Origin: JAFDZV01 sp048594725
Lineage (GTDB): Bacteria > Bacteroidota > Ignavibacteria > OLB7
Length of the DNA: 64,000 nucleotides
Direction: 5' to 3'
NCBI GenBank assembly: GCA_048594725.1
Contig: JBMDXA010000115.1
Location: 1-64,000 of the forward strand
Part shown: one piece after another, positions 17,932 to 27,177 of the stretch
Layout of the letters: every line of letters begins with the position of its first letter
How positions within the stretch are numbered: position 1 is the stretch's first letter
Program-made: the position numbers and the translations under genes
The notes under the pieces: model-generated
Databases searched by the model: none
What the model saw: the letters and a program-made list of their open reading frames with translations, nothing else
Told to the model about the DNA's origin: nothing

Positions 17932-20900
17932 CTATCCTTCCTGAGTGCCCAGATCAAGCGATGCGGCCACCGGGTCCGGCATCGGCGACGGCTTGTCGGA
18001 TGCCGGCTTGCGGCGGAAGATCTTCCGCACGGTGGCACCGATCCAGTCGATGAACTGGTCCAGCGTCAGGTATACCACCGGCACCAGCACCAGCGTCAGA
18101 AGAAGCGAGCTGGTAAGACCGCCGATGAGCACCCATGCCAGCCCCGACTTCCACTCGGCGCCGGCGCCGGTGGCAAGTGCGATCGGGAACATGCCGATAA
18201 TCATCGTGGCGGTGGTCATGATGATCGGGCGCAGACGTTCGCGCCCGGCCTCCACCAGCGCCTCGCGGATGGTATGCCCCTCCTCGCGGAGCTTGTTGGT
18301 GAAGTCCACGATCAGAATCGCGTTCTTCGCCACCAGGCCGATCAGCATGATGATGCCGAGGATCGAGAAGATGTTCAGCGAGTGCGCCGTCAGCGCCAGC
18401 GCCAGCATCGCACCGATCATCGCCACCGGGATCGAGAAGAGCACCACGAACGGATAGCGGTAGGAGTCGTAGAGCGCCACCATCACCAGGTACACGAAGA
18501 GGATGGCCGCCATCAGCGCAAGGCCGAGCGAACCGAACGCATCACCCTGGTTCTTCAGATCGCCGTCGTAGCCGATCTCCACTCCCGGCGGGAGCTTCGT
18601 GGCCGCGATCGCCTTCTGGATATCGGCGCCGACGCTGCCGCTGGGGCGCCCCATCACCTGCGAGAAGACGGTGATGGTGGTATTGCGATCCTTCCGCTGC
18701 AACTGCGTGGGACCGGTCGTGCGGGCGATGGTCGCGAACTGGTCGAGCTGCACGCGATCACCCATGCGGTTGACGAAGGTGAGCGCGCCAACATCGGCGG
18801 TGCGGGAACGGTCGAACTCATCGAGCATGATACGGATATCGTACTCGGTGGTGCTTCCCCCCTCGCGGAACTTCGCCTCGTCATCGCCGGCGAGCGCCAT
18901 GCGAAGGGTGGTTCCCACCTCGGCGAGATTCAGCCCCAGCGCTGCCATCTTCTCGCGGTCGATCTCGATACGGGTTTCCGGCTTGCCATCCTCCGACGAA
19001 AGCCGGACATCGGCGGCGCCGGGGGTCTTGCGGGCGATATCGGCCACCATATTGGCGGCGGTGCGGACGCTCTCAAGCTCGGTGCCGTTGACGGCGATCT
19101 GGATCGGCGTCTGGTTGGCGGTACCGAAGATACCGATCGGGTTGACGCGCACCTTCACGCCGGGGATATCCCCGATCTTCTCCTTGATAAGCTGTCCCAC
19201 CTCATCGGTGCTGCGGGTACGCTGCTCCTTGGGAACCAGGGAGATGTTCAGCTCCGAGCTGTTGTTGGAGCTCTGCCCCACCAGACCTTCGGTGGAAACG
19301 CCGACGTTCACGAACGCCTTGCTCACCTCCGGCATCGCCAGCACCATGTTCTCCACATCCTGCGTCACCTTGTTGGTCTGCTCGATGGTCGCACCGGCAG
19401 GCAGTTCCAGCGCCACCGCGAACTCGCCGCGATCGGACTGGGTGATGAACTCGCCGCCGACGAATCCGAGCGCCGGCAGCATCAGCGCGCCCACGAACAG
19501 GACGATCACCGAAGCATATACCAGGATACGATGTCCGAGCGCCCAGCGGAGCACCCCGACATACTTGCCGATCAGCTTCTCGTACTGCGCCTCGAACCAC
19601 AGACCGAAGCGCCCCATCAGGGTGCGGTTGGTAAGATGCTGAAGCTTCGAGAAGCGGGATGCCAGCATCGGCGTCACCGTAAAGGAGACGAAGAGGCTGA
19701 GCATCGTGCTGACCACCACCACCAGCGAGAACTCGCGGAGGATGTTCCCCACCAGGCCGCTCACCATCGCAAGCGGAAGGAACACCACCACGTCGACCAG
19801 CGTGATCGACAGAGCCGCGAAACCGATCTCGTTACGTCCCTTCAGAGCGGCCGTGCGCTGGTCGTCGCCCATCTCCAGCCGCCGGTAGATATTCTCCAGC
19901 ACCACGATGGAGTCGTCCACCAGGATACCCACTACCAGCGAGAGCGCAAGGAGCGTCATCAGGTTCAGCGTCATGCCGAACGCGTACATGGCGATGAAGG
20001 TAGAGATAAGCGAGGCCGGGATGGCGATCATCACGATCACCGAGTTGCGGATGCTGTGCAAGAACAGCAGCATCACCACCGCCACCAGCATCACCGCGAT
20101 CATCAGATCGTGCTTCACCGCATCGGCAGCATCCACCGTGAACAGGGAGCCGTCCTGCGCGATATCCACCTTCATGTTATCGGCGGCGTACTCCTTTTCG
20201 ATCTTGGCGAGTTCGGCGCGGACCATCTTGCTCACATCCACCGAGTTGGCGTCCGACTGCTTCTGCACCAGGATACCGACGGAGCTCACGTTGTTGATAC
20301 GGCTCATCGTCGTGACCTCCTTCTGCCCGTCCTGCACCTCGGCCACATCGCTCAGCTTGATATCGCCGCCAACCGGCGACTTGCCGATCACCAGCGAGCG
20401 GAGGTCGGCGAGCGATCCGAGCTTGCCGGCGATACGGACCACGAACTGCCCGTCCTGATCCTTGATGTTGCCGGTCGGGAAGTCGAGATTGGAGGACTTC
20501 ACCGCCTGCGACACCGCCAGGATGGAGAGGCCGTAGCTGTTGAGTTTATCCTGATCCACATTGACGCGGATCTCGCGCTCGTTGCCACCCACCAGGGTGA
20601 TCTGCCCCACGCCGGGAACCTTCGAGAGGCGGGGCTGGATGCGATCCTTCAGAAACTGGTAGAACTCCCGCTCCGGCATCGTGCTGGTGGCACCCATGCG
20701 GAGCACCGGGATCTCGTCCAGCGCGAACTTGGAGAAGGTGGGGGTATTGGAGCCATCCGGAAAGCGGGAGGCGATCTCGTTGACCTTGCGCTGCACGTCC
20801 TGGAGGGCGAAGTCGATCTTGGCCGTCTGGAGGAACTCGATCATCACGAAGGAGACCCCCTCGCGCGAGGTGGAGCGGACCGAGGAGATCTTGTCCACCC

Positions 20901-21117
20901 CGGAGACCGCGTCCTCGATCACCTTGGTAACGCCGGTCTCCACCTCGCTCGGCGAAGCGCCGGGATAGACGGTCGCCACGGTGACGACCGGCGGGGAGAT
21001 GCGCGGCAGCAGCTCGTATTTAAGCTGCGAGTAGCTGAAGATGCCCAGCACCCCAAGCACCGTGAAGATCACGACGATCAGGCTCGGGCGCTTTATTGAA
21101 AGTTCGGTAAGGGTCAT
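17932..21117 (-). CDS. RND family multidrug/solute efflux permease (AcrB-like, HAE1 type)
   Basis: The 1061-residue inner-membrane pump has normal length for the family. It begins 'MTLTELSIKRPSLIVVIFTVLGVLGIFSY' (TM1) and has two periplasmic porter halves. The central 'LLALSLVVGILVDDSIVVLENIYRRLEMG' is TM4 with the proton-relay Asp pair, and 'LIGLVAKNAILIVDFTNKLREEG' is the matching TM10 segment. It should export drugs or other amphiphiles by proton antiport, with the adaptor and TolC-like proteins encoded upstream in the same operon. The C-terminus is an about 40-residue charged tail. A strong terminator follows. Regulation is expected through the TetR-type operator ahead of the tolC gene. 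Confidence 0.96.
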   Translation of the reverse strand: MTLTELSIKRPSLIVVIFTVLGVLGIFSYSQLKYELLPRISPPVVTVATVYPGASPSEVETGVTKVIEDAVSGVDKISSVRSTSREGVSFVMIEFLQTAKIDFALQDVQRKVNEIASRFPDGSNTPTFSKFALDEIPVLRMGATSTMPEREFYQFLKDRIQPRLSKVPGVGQITLVGGNEREIRVNVDQDKLNSYGLSILAVSQAVKSSNLDFPTGNIKDQDGQFVVRIAGKLGSLADLRSLVIGKSPVGGDIKLSDVAEVQDGQKEVTTMSRINNVSSVGILVQKQSDANSVDVSKMVRAELAKIEKEYAADNMKVDIAQDGSLFTVDAADAVKHDLMIAVMLVAVVMLLFLHSIRNSVIVMIAIPASLISTFIAMYAFGMTLNLMTLLALSLVVGILVDDSIVVLENIYRRLEMGDDQRTAALKGRNEIGFAALSITLVDVVVFLPLAMVSGLVGNILREFSLVVVVSTMLSLFVSFTVTPMLASRFSKLQHLTNRTLMGRFGLWFEAQYEKLIGKYVGVLRWALGHRILVYASVIVLFVGALMLPALGFVGGEFITQSDRGEFAVALELPAGATIEQTNKVTQDVENMVLAMPEVSKAFVNVGVSTEGLVGQSSNNSSELNISLVPKEQRTRSTDEVGQLIKEKIGDIPGVKVRVNPIGIFGTANQTPIQIAVNGTELESVRTAANMVADIARKTPGAADVRLSSEDGKPETRIEIDREKMAALGLNLAEVGTTLRMALAGDDEAKFREGGSTTEYDIRIMLDEFDRSRTADVGALTFVNRMGDRVQLDQFATIARTTGPTQLQRKDRNTTITVFSQVMGRPSGSVGADIQKAIAATKLPPGVEIGYDGDLKNQGDAFGSLGLALMAAILFVYLVMVALYDSYRYPFVVLFSIPVAMIGAMLALALTAHSLNIFSILGIIMLIGLVAKNAILIVDFTNKLREEGHTIREALVEAGRERLRPIIMTTATMIIGMFPIALATGAGAEWKSGLAWVLIGGLTSSLLLTLVLVPVVYLTLDQFIDWIGATVRKIFRRKPASDKPSPMPDPVAASLDLGTQEG

Positions 21118-21262
21118 TACTCTATTCTCACTCGCTTGTAAGCATTAAAGGCACATAGCCATCGAAACAAAATGGGGGGATGGGCGGAGGCTCCGTCGTT
21201 CATCGTCCCATGCGCCGGAACCCTCCTCTCTGGTGCCCATCCCCCCACAGCCTGTCACATCC

Positions 21263-22330
21263 TTACTTGGTCTTGTTCACCACGGTCACCTGCACGTTTT
21301 CGCGAAGGTTGTTCTGGCCGCTGACCACGATGCTCTCACCCTGGGTGAGCCCGTCCACCACCTCCACGGCGGTGCCGGCCTCGCGTCCCACCACGATATC
21401 GCGCAGGCGGACGGTGTTGCCGTTATGCACCACATAGACCTGCGGCTTCTTGACGCTTCCCACCAGCGCCTCGCGCGGGATCACCAGCGCATCGGTGCGG
21501 GGGATGGAGGTAAAGGAGACCTTTCCGAACATCCCGGCCTTCAGCGGGTTGCGCCCGTTGTTGGAGACCGTGATCTCCACCGGATAGGTATGCGCCTCGT
21601 CGGCCTTGGCGCCGATCATCGAGACCCGGCCCTGGAAGCTCTCCCCCGGATAGACATCGGTAGTGATAACAGCCGGATCGCCGTTCTGGAGCTTGAAGAC
21701 ATCCCCTTCCGGGACATTGACCTTCACCTTGAGCTGCGAGATATCGACGATGGTGGCAACCTGTGCCCCCGGCATCAGCGTGCTGCCGATCTCCACCGGA
21801 CGCGCCGTAAGCACGCCGGAGATCGGAGAGGTGATGCGGGTATCGCGATGCTGGCGGCGGGCGATGGTAAGCGCGGCCTCGGCCGACTTCATCGCCTGGC
21901 GCGCGTTGTCCACCTGGATGTCGGCGATGCCGCCGTCACCCGACTGGAGCATCATCTCGTAGCGCTCGAAATCGCGCTTGGCCTTCTCGTAGTTCACTTC
22001 GGCGTTGGTGAGCGCGGCCTGCTTCAGCTCCGCATCCACGCGGGCCAGGAGCATGCCGGAGGAGACACGGTCTCCCACGCGCGGCCCCACCGCAAGGACA
22101 CGTCCCTGGGTTTCGGAAGCCACCACCACCTCCCGGTTCGCCACGATCGTGCCGACCAGCGCCAGATCATCCGTGAGAGTCTGGCGGCCGACGTTCGCCG
22201 CGGTCACCGCGATTGCGCGGGGTGCGGGAACCTTGGCCTTTGCGTCGCTCTTTGCCTTGTTGTTGATCAGTACGGTGATAGTGCCCACCAGGGCCAACAT
22301 CACTACGACCGTGTACAGAACCTTTTTCAT
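21263..22330 (-). CDS. RND efflux periplasmic adaptor (membrane fusion protein)
   Basis: The 355-residue protein has an N-terminal membrane anchor ('VLYTVVVMLALVGTITVLI'). Adaptor domains follow in order: barrel-sandwich 'GTIVANREVVVASETQGRVLAVGPRVGDRV' near residues 57-86, an alpha-hairpin near 90-150, the lipoyl return 'DTRITSPISGVLTARPVEIGSTLMPG', a beta-barrel with 'VPEGDVFKLQNGDPAVI', and a membrane-proximal domain ending 'LTQGESIVVSGQNNLRENVQVTV'. It links the RND pump to the outer-membrane channel. It lies 145 bases upstream of the pump gene and 130 bases downstream of the tolC gene. Confidence 0.95.
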   Translation of the reverse strand: MKKVLYTVVVMLALVGTITVLINNKAKSDAKAKVPAPRAIAVTAANVGRQTLTDDLALVGTIVANREVVVASETQGRVLAVGPRVGDRVSSGMLLARVDAELKQAALTNAEVNYEKAKRDFERYEMMLQSGDGGIADIQVDNARQAMKSAEAALTIARRQHRDTRITSPISGVLTARPVEIGSTLMPGAQVATIVDISQLKVKVNVPEGDVFKLQNGDPAVITTDVYPGESFQGRVSMIGAKADEAHTYPVEITVSNNGRNPLKAGMFGKVSFTSIPRTDALVIPREALVGSVKKPQVYVVHNGNTVRLRDIVVGREAGTAVEVVDGLTQGESIVVSGQNNLRENVQVTVVNKTK

Positions 22331-22460
22331 GGCGTCGTTGCTAAAAGTGTATTTCTGATGTTATGCGTTCTTCTCTACTACATCTATCGGCGGCGGGCGA
22401 AGGGGCTCTTCGGGGCATTATTCCGAGTCACTCCCCTCTGCCGGCCGGTCATCCAACTTG

Positions 22461-23831
22461 TTATCGGAGGCTGTACTGCACATCGTTGCCGCCGTCGATG
22501 AGCTGGTAGTGCTCACCGAGGAGCTGTTCCAGTTCGGCCAGGGCCACGCTGTAATCGTACACGGCGCTGAGCTGGTTGAGCTTCGACTGCGCCACGGCCA
22601 GATCGGCATTGGCGATATCGAGCTGGGTGCCGGTTCCCGCCTTGTAGGAGGTGGTGGCGATCTTGTAGGCCCGCTCGGCCTGGCCGATCGTCATCGCACC
22701 GGTTTCGATCCGCTGCCGCGCGAAGTCCACCGTGCGGAGCGTGGTCTGCAACTGGGTCTTCAACGCCTGCTCGGCCTGCGCCAGTTGCAGCTTGCTGGTC
22801 TCGTACTCGAGCCGCGCCTGCTCCACCTGCGAGGAGGTCTTCCAGCCGTTGAAGAGATTGAAGCTGAGATTGAGCCCCACGTAGGAGGTGGGCTGGAAAT
22901 CGAGGTCGCTGAAATTGTCTGCCTGCGCCTGAAGCTGGTAGGTGCCGAAGACCGAGAGCGTGGGCAGATAATCGGACTTGCGGAGATCGATGAACTGGCG
23001 GTTGGCATCGGCGCTGAGGCGGAGCGCCTCCAGCTGGGCGTTGTAGCGCTCCAGCAGCACCAGCGCATCGGCGATCATCGGCTCCACATTGCCGCCACCG
23101 GTAGAGGAAACCGGCACCGCGAGCGATTCCCCGAGCTCAAGCTCGACCGCCGGGTCCATATTCAGCAGCAGCTTCAGATTATCGAGCGCCTGCTGGTAGC
23201 TGTCGCGCGCCTGCACCACCACCGGCCGCTGGTTGGCGGCCTGCACCTCGGCGCGGAGCGCGTCGAACTCGGCACGCAGGCCGCTCTTGTGGAGCGCCTG
23301 GGTATTGCGCCAGTTCTCCTCGGCGTTCCGCAGCAGGCTCTCGTTCACCTGGAGCGCCTCGCGCGCCAGCAGGGCGCTGTAGTAGGCGCGCTTGACGCCG
23401 AACACCACATCGGCCGCGCCGGCGCGAAGCTGCTGGCGGGAGATGCTGGCGTAGGCCTCGGCGGCATCGGGGGCCGCGAACGCCGCCTGGTTGTAGACCA
23501 CCTGGTTGACCGTCAGATCGGTCTGCAACGAGTTATCGGAGCCGATCTGGATGGGGCGGGTGATGCCGTCGGCACCGGGGAAATAGAAAACCTGCGCCTG
23601 GATATTGCGGGTATATCGTCCGTTGAGCGAGAGGGTCGGGAGGGTACTGGAGTAGGCTTCCTTCACCTGTGCATCGGCAGTCTCCACGGCAAGGCGTGCG
23701 ATCTCAAGCTGGCGGTTGCTCTTGATAGCCATGTCGATCGCCTCGTTCATCCCGAGCCGTACCGTGTTCTGGGCGCCGGCCGTGGAGGCGGCAGCCGCTA
23801 TCATCATCATCGCGAGAAATAAGCGTTTCAT
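22461..23831 (-). CDS. TolC family outer membrane efflux channel
   Basis: The 456-residue protein starts at ATG 23831 with a clear signal peptide ('MKRLFLAMMMIAAAASTAGAQ'); longer frames upstream lack this logic. It has the two-fold OEP repeat: 'LGMNEAIDMAIKSNRQLEIARLAVETADAQVKEAYSS' at the start of the first half and 'NLFNGWKTSSQVEQARLEYETSKLQLAQAEQAL' in the second, both long periplasmic helices. It forms the outer-membrane exit duct for the RND pump. It is the first gene of the operon, with a leader of about 275 bases from the predicted promoter at 24115-24145. Confidence 0.95.
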   Translation of the reverse strand: MKRLFLAMMMIAAAASTAGAQNTVRLGMNEAIDMAIKSNRQLEIARLAVETADAQVKEAYSSTLPTLSLNGRYTRNIQAQVFYFPGADGITRPIQIGSDNSLQTDLTVNQVVYNQAAFAAPDAAEAYASISRQQLRAGAADVVFGVKRAYYSALLAREALQVNESLLRNAEENWRNTQALHKSGLRAEFDALRAEVQAANQRPVVVQARDSYQQALDNLKLLLNMDPAVELELGESLAVPVSSTGGGNVEPMIADALVLLERYNAQLEALRLSADANRQFIDLRKSDYLPTLSVFGTYQLQAQADNFSDLDFQPTSYVGLNLSFNLFNGWKTSSQVEQARLEYETSKLQLAQAEQALKTQLQTTLRTVDFARQRIETGAMTIGQAERAYKIATTSYKAGTGTQLDIANADLAVAQSKLNQLSAVYDYSVALAELEQLLGEHYQLIDGGNDVQYSLR

Positions 23832-24082
23832 ATCGGTATCTGCTGTTCCTTGCATCGTCGCCCGTTCAAGAGCGATGAGAACCTTGGTGGAGTGATTTTC
23901 TCTGCCACTGCCATCCCCGGCCGGGGACGCGTCCCGATGGCGCACGGCCGCGTCTAGCGGGCCCATCGGGAGTAAGTTTCAATGCCGTTTGCATCAATCG
24001 GTTATCGGCTGCAACCCGCCTCCGGCCGCAATGACGCTCCTGAACGAAGGAGGGTGGAAGAAGTTTCACACTGTTCATAAAA

Positions 24083-24108
24083 TGACCAGTTGGTCACCTT
24101 TCGACCAT
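24083..24108. promoter_or_regulatory. TetR-type operator of the efflux operon
   Basis: TGACCAGTTGGTCA (24083-24096) is an inverted repeat TGACCA/TGGTCA. It is followed by a CGACCAT half at 24102-24108. A near copy, in the same order and spacing, precedes the tetR gene. It lies at or just after the predicted transcription start, so binding should block the promoter. Confidence 0.75.
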
Positions 24109-24114
24109 GTGGTG

Positions 24115-24145
24115 CAAACTTAGACCCTTGAGATGGACCGGCAAA
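24115..24145 (-). promoter_or_regulatory. FCB-type promoter of the efflux operon
   Basis: On the minus strand TTTG (24142-24145) is followed after exactly 19 bases by TAAGTTTG (24115-24122). This matches the Bacteroidota primary-sigma consensus TTTG-N19-TAnnTTTG in both boxes. Confidence 0.75.
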
Positions 24146-24427
24146 CCCACTAATTGTAAGTTGATGTAGGGGGTATCCGAGGGGGGGCATGATCGCATCG
24201 CCCGTCGATGGCGAGGATACCGGCCCCATCGTGCACCTGGCTCATGGGAGGGTGCGGGGGCCGGAAGATGTACCGGAATCAGGGGGAATTCCGATAATGG
24301 GAGATAGAACGAACAAACGGCCGGAATATGCTTCGCCTCATCGGAGGAGCGCACGAGGCCGGCCGCGGGGAGGAAATAATCGGTCCGGACGTATGAAATG
24401 AGCCTCTCTCGAGCGGGGGCTGGCCTG

Positions 24428-24458
24428 TGGTCCGCCGGCACGAAGTGCCAGCGGACCA
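24428..24458 (-). terminator. Hairpin downstream of the TetR gene
   Basis: TGGTCCGC (24428-24435) pairs with GCGGACCA (24451-24458), and inner GGCA pairs with TGCC around CGAAG; one mismatch. It lies about 45 bases after the tetR stop. Related GGTCCG/CGGACC hairpins occur in other intergenic repeats here. Confidence 0.45.
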
Positions 24459-24501
24459 CGGATGACCGGCCAGTCTCCCGGGAGCAGTCCGCTCCCCTGC
24501 C

Positions 24502-25221
24502 TCATGCGGGTGCCGTCACACCCTCTCCCCTGCTGACGCCCTGGAAGAAGACGGTATGCACCAGCCGGGTTCCGGCTTCGATCTCGCGATCGATCTCCTG
24601 CGGGGTGATGCCGGCGAAAAGCGCCGCAAGATTCCCCTCGCCGCAGAGGCCGGGAGATTCGCCGGTGGCCGCATGCACGCGCCGGTAGATGCGGCAGGTG
24701 AACTGGCTGAAGAGCATGTTCACCAGCATCAGGGAGAGATCCGCCGGATCGACATCGGGCACCACCCGCCCCTGCTCCTGCTCGGCCGTCACGGTCACGG
24801 CCACGATCTCCAGAAGCTGCGGCATAAGCTGCATCATCGAGTGCCCGCCGCGCACATGATGCGCCTCGCGGAGCATCAGCTGCACGCTCTCCAGATTCCT
24901 GAAGAAATAGCTGAGCTCCCCCCGGACGAACGCCTCCACCTTGGCCGAGAAGCTCTCCGGGCCGGCAAACGCATCCTGTGCAATGCCCTTCACCGTGTCG
25001 AACGAATCCTCGATCACGCTGATGAAGAGCGCCTCCTTGTTGGGGAAGTAATTGTAGAGTGTGCCCTTGCCGAACTCGGCACGTTCGGCAACATCATCCA
25101 GCGTGGCGGCATTGAAACCTTTCTGCGCGAACACCACCCGTGCGGCATCCAGGATCTCCTGGCGCCGCATCAGACGCTCCCGCTCCCGTCGTGTCACCCG
25201 TTGGGTCATTGTTACTGTCAT
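24502..25221 (-). CDS. TetR/AcrR family transcriptional regulator
   Basis: The 239-residue protein has a classical N-terminal TetR helix-turn-helix: 'RRQEILDAARVVFAQKGFNAATLDDVAERAEFGKGTLYNYFPNKEALF' near residues 19-66. The all-helical C-terminal ligand domain is unrelated to any family I can name. It probably represses both itself and the downstream tolC-adaptor-RND operon. The same promoter-operator arrangement is present before both, with the -7 box six bases from a CGACCAT half-site in each. An effector is likely to be an efflux substrate. The next gene on the same strand (tolC) starts 670 bases away with its own promoter. Confidence 0.93.
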   Translation of the reverse strand: MTVTMTQRVTRRERERLMRRQEILDAARVVFAQKGFNAATLDDVAERAEFGKGTLYNYFPNKEALFISVIEDSFDTVKGIAQDAFAGPESFSAKVEAFVRGELSYFFRNLESVQLMLREAHHVRGGHSMMQLMPQLLEIVAVTVTAEQEQGRVVPDVDPADLSLMLVNMLFSQFTCRIYRRVHAATGESPGLCGEGNLAALFAGITPQEIDREIEAGTRLVHTVFFQGVSRGEGVTAPA

Positions 25222-25268
25222 CGGCAGGAAGTTATCATCTCGGAAAAATTGGAATGTCGTTCATCATG

Positions 25269-25308
25269 TGACCAGTCAGTCATATTCCGACCATCAAGTA
25301 CGAACATA
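25269..25308 (-). promoter_or_regulatory. Autoregulatory promoter-operator of the TetR gene
   Basis: TGACCAGTCAGTCA (25269-25282) and CGACCAT (25288-25294) reproduce the tolC operator. TATGTTCG on the minus strand (25301-25308) sits at the place of the tolC -7 box with the same 6-base gap. The -33 box is poor. Confidence 0.65.
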
Positions 25309-25493
25309 GTACCCCGAGACCATTCCGGCATCATGATGAGTTGTAAGAGTTGGTAGATAGCGGGTAATAGTGATTAGTTGTGGAGTGTAGTGGTAGGGGT
25401 TCATTCAATAACGGCTGGTGGCGAAGATTCCTCCCGATACCGGTCTTACGTCTCCCCTGCCCGCCACTTCACGAGACCGGGCTTCCTCTCCCC

Positions 25494-25528
25494 CAATCGA
25501 ACAATCCAACATCGTCAATCGAACATCC
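25494..25528 (-). repeat. Heptamer array directly before a start codon
   Basis: On the minus strand it reads GATGTTC GATTGAC GATGTTG GATTGTTC GATTGGGGGAGAGG. The gene-proximal end is 2-3 bases from ATG 25531 and the G-rich tail points away. GATT is partly changed to GATG. The rest of 25222-25530 holds the tetR promoter-operator and low-complexity TAG/TTGG-like DNA at 25365-25405. Confidence 0.75.
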
Positions 25529-25530
25529 CC

Positions 25531-26808
25531 ATGCCGATCCTGTTCGCGATTCTCCTGCTCCTGTTGCCGGCGGCACTGCCGGCGCAGCCCGCCATCGATG
25601 CCGATGCCGACAGCCTGGTGCTGGAATACGAGGATCTGTTCGATACCACGCTGGTGGCATCTCCGGGTCTGGAAAACCGCACCGAAAGCGACCCGATGCT
25701 GGAGCAGCGCCCCTCCGGCTGGGCGCCGGAGCTGCAGAGCACCTTCCGGCGCCGCGATCTGCTGGGTCTGTACGATTCCCCCCCCGTTCTTCTGAACTAT
25801 GACCGCGCCGACGGGCTCTTTCTGGGCATCGGCGGCAACACCCCGGCGAAGCTCTTCGAGAGCCGGCGCGTGCAGGGATATTTCGGGCTGGGCTATGCGT
25901 TTGGCTCGCACTACTGGCAGGTGTACGGAGGGCTGAAAAAGGATTTCCTCTCCCCGGAAACCCCGCTGCGCATAGGAGCCGAGGGGCATATCCTCACCGA
26001 TACCCGCGATGCCTGGAAGATGGAACGTCTGGAGAACACCCTCTTCGCGCTGCTGGCGGGGGTGGATACGCGCGATTATTACCAGCGGCGCGGGTTCTCC
26101 GCCAGCGCACAGTGGTTCCTCTCCCCACGCATCGCCCTGAAAGGGGAATACCGGCACGATAACTACCGCAGCTCCCGGCGTGAGGCCGGCTGGTCGCTGT
26201 TCGGACCGAGGCAGCCGTTTCAGGAGGTGCCTCCGGTTCGCGAGGGACGGATGGGATCGTTCGTGGCGAGCATTCTGATCGATTATATGGCACTGCGGAG
26301 CTGGGATGATCCGCAGATAGGATTCGAGGCGCAGGCGGAGTTCGGATCGCTCGGCGGAACGTTCGCGCAGTACACCGCCGATGCCCGCCTGAAGTTCACG
26401 GCCGTGGACCGGCATCTCTGGCTGGCGCTCCGGGGGCGGATCGGCATCACCACGGGCGATGCCCCGCCACAGAAGCTCGCCACGATAGGCGGCCTGGGCA
26501 CCCTCCCCGGCTACCCGCAGAACTTCCTGGCCGGGAACCGCCTGCTGCTGCTGCAAAGCGATATTCTGGTGGCCCCCATCCGGACGTTCGGGCTGCGGGT
26601 GATCCTGGAGAACAATATCGCCTACGCCGGCATGAGCGATTCCTCCGCCGGCATCTTCGAGGGGTTTCCGGAGGAGATCTCCGATCTGAAATACTCCACC
26701 GGCCTCTATCTTGGCACCGCCACCGGCCGCTTCCGCATCGGCTTCGCCTTCCGCACCGATATCTTCGCCGACCCGGAGTTCACCGTGCGGCTGACGCAAC
26801 CGTTCTAG
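25531..26808 (+). CDS. Outer-membrane beta-barrel protein, Omp85/surface-antigen-like C-terminus
   Basis: The 425-residue protein starts at ATG 25531 with a signal peptide ('MPILFAILLLLLPAALPAQ'). From about residue 80 it is made of alternating amphipathic strands with aromatic ends. 'GGLGTLPGYPQNFLAGNRLLLLQSDILV' near residues 322-349 resembles the Omp85/BamA barrel signature (GG..LRGY....F.G.......E). The chain ends in F, 'FTVRLTQPF', typical of outer-membrane proteins. No POTRA domains are present. It may be a patatin-like or TamA-like barrel alone; function is unknown. A heptamer array begins right at its stop codon. Confidence 0.75.
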   Translation: MPILFAILLLLLPAALPAQPAIDADADSLVLEYEDLFDTTLVASPGLENRTESDPMLEQRPSGWAPELQSTFRRRDLLGLYDSPPVLLNYDRADGLFLGIGGNTPAKLFESRRVQGYFGLGYAFGSHYWQVYGGLKKDFLSPETPLRIGAEGHILTDTRDAWKMERLENTLFALLAGVDTRDYYQRRGFSASAQWFLSPRIALKGEYRHDNYRSSRREAGWSLFGPRQPFQEVPPVREGRMGSFVASILIDYMALRSWDDPQIGFEAQAEFGSLGGTFAQYTADARLKFTAVDRHLWLALRGRIGITTGDAPPQKLATIGGLGTLPGYPQNFLAGNRLLLLQSDILVAPIRTFGLRVILENNIAYAGMSDSSAGIFEGFPEEISDLKYSTGLYLGTATGRFRIGFAFRTDIFADPEFTVRLTQPF

Positions 26809-26850
26809 AATTTTCGATTTTAGATTTTGGATTTTCGATTGGGGAAGAGG
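26809..26850 (+). repeat. Heptamer array after the barrel-protein gene
   Basis: After TAG: (A)ATTTTC GATTTTA GATTTTG GATTTTC GATTGGGGAAGAGG. It starts at the base after the stop and ends with the usual GGGGA-type tail. Confidence 0.85.
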
Positions 26851-26945
26851 CGGAACCAACGATCTGGCAAGGGAATGTTCGATTGAGAGATCATCACCCC
26901 TGACGGGGACCATGGACTGATAGGCTGCATGCATGATGCAAAACG

Positions 26946-26984
26946 GCGAAGGCGCGAAGAGAATGGATCTCTTTGCGCCTTCGC
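26946..26984. repeat. Long hairpin, GCGAAGGCGC/GCGCCTTCGC type
   Basis: GCGAAGGCGC (26946-26955) pairs perfectly with GCGCCTTCGC (26975-26984). Seven more pairs including one wobble extend inward to an ATGGA loop, giving 17 pairs. It lies between the convergent barrel gene and dppC-like gene, so it may serve as a terminator for either strand. Confidence 0.6.
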
Positions 26985-27063
26985 GGCTTTGCGTGAGTTC
27001 TTCTTTGTGACACGACTTCAGATCTCTCACCTAGAGAGCTGATTGCGATGGCCGCCTCCACGA

Positions 27064-27177
27064 AACCGAAAATCCCTCACAACGGCCTATGGATTCCCTC
27101 CAATCGAAAATCCAAAATCGAAAATCCCTTCTCCCTCTCCCCCAATCGAAAATCCAAAATCGAAAATCGCAAATCGA
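27064..27177 (-). repeat. Heptamer array after the dppC-like gene (two blocks)
   Basis: Minus strand, directly after the TGA at 27178: TCGATTTGC GATTTTC GATTTTG GATTTTC GATTGGGGGAGAGG, then a second block GATTTTC GATTTTG GATTTTC GATTGGAGGG. A decayed third piece lies at 27064-27074. Confidence 0.85.

Noticed and set aside
18274..21099. 941-codon plus-strand frame opposite the RND pump
   Set aside because: Shadow of the RND gene; His/Arg-rich and without any fold.
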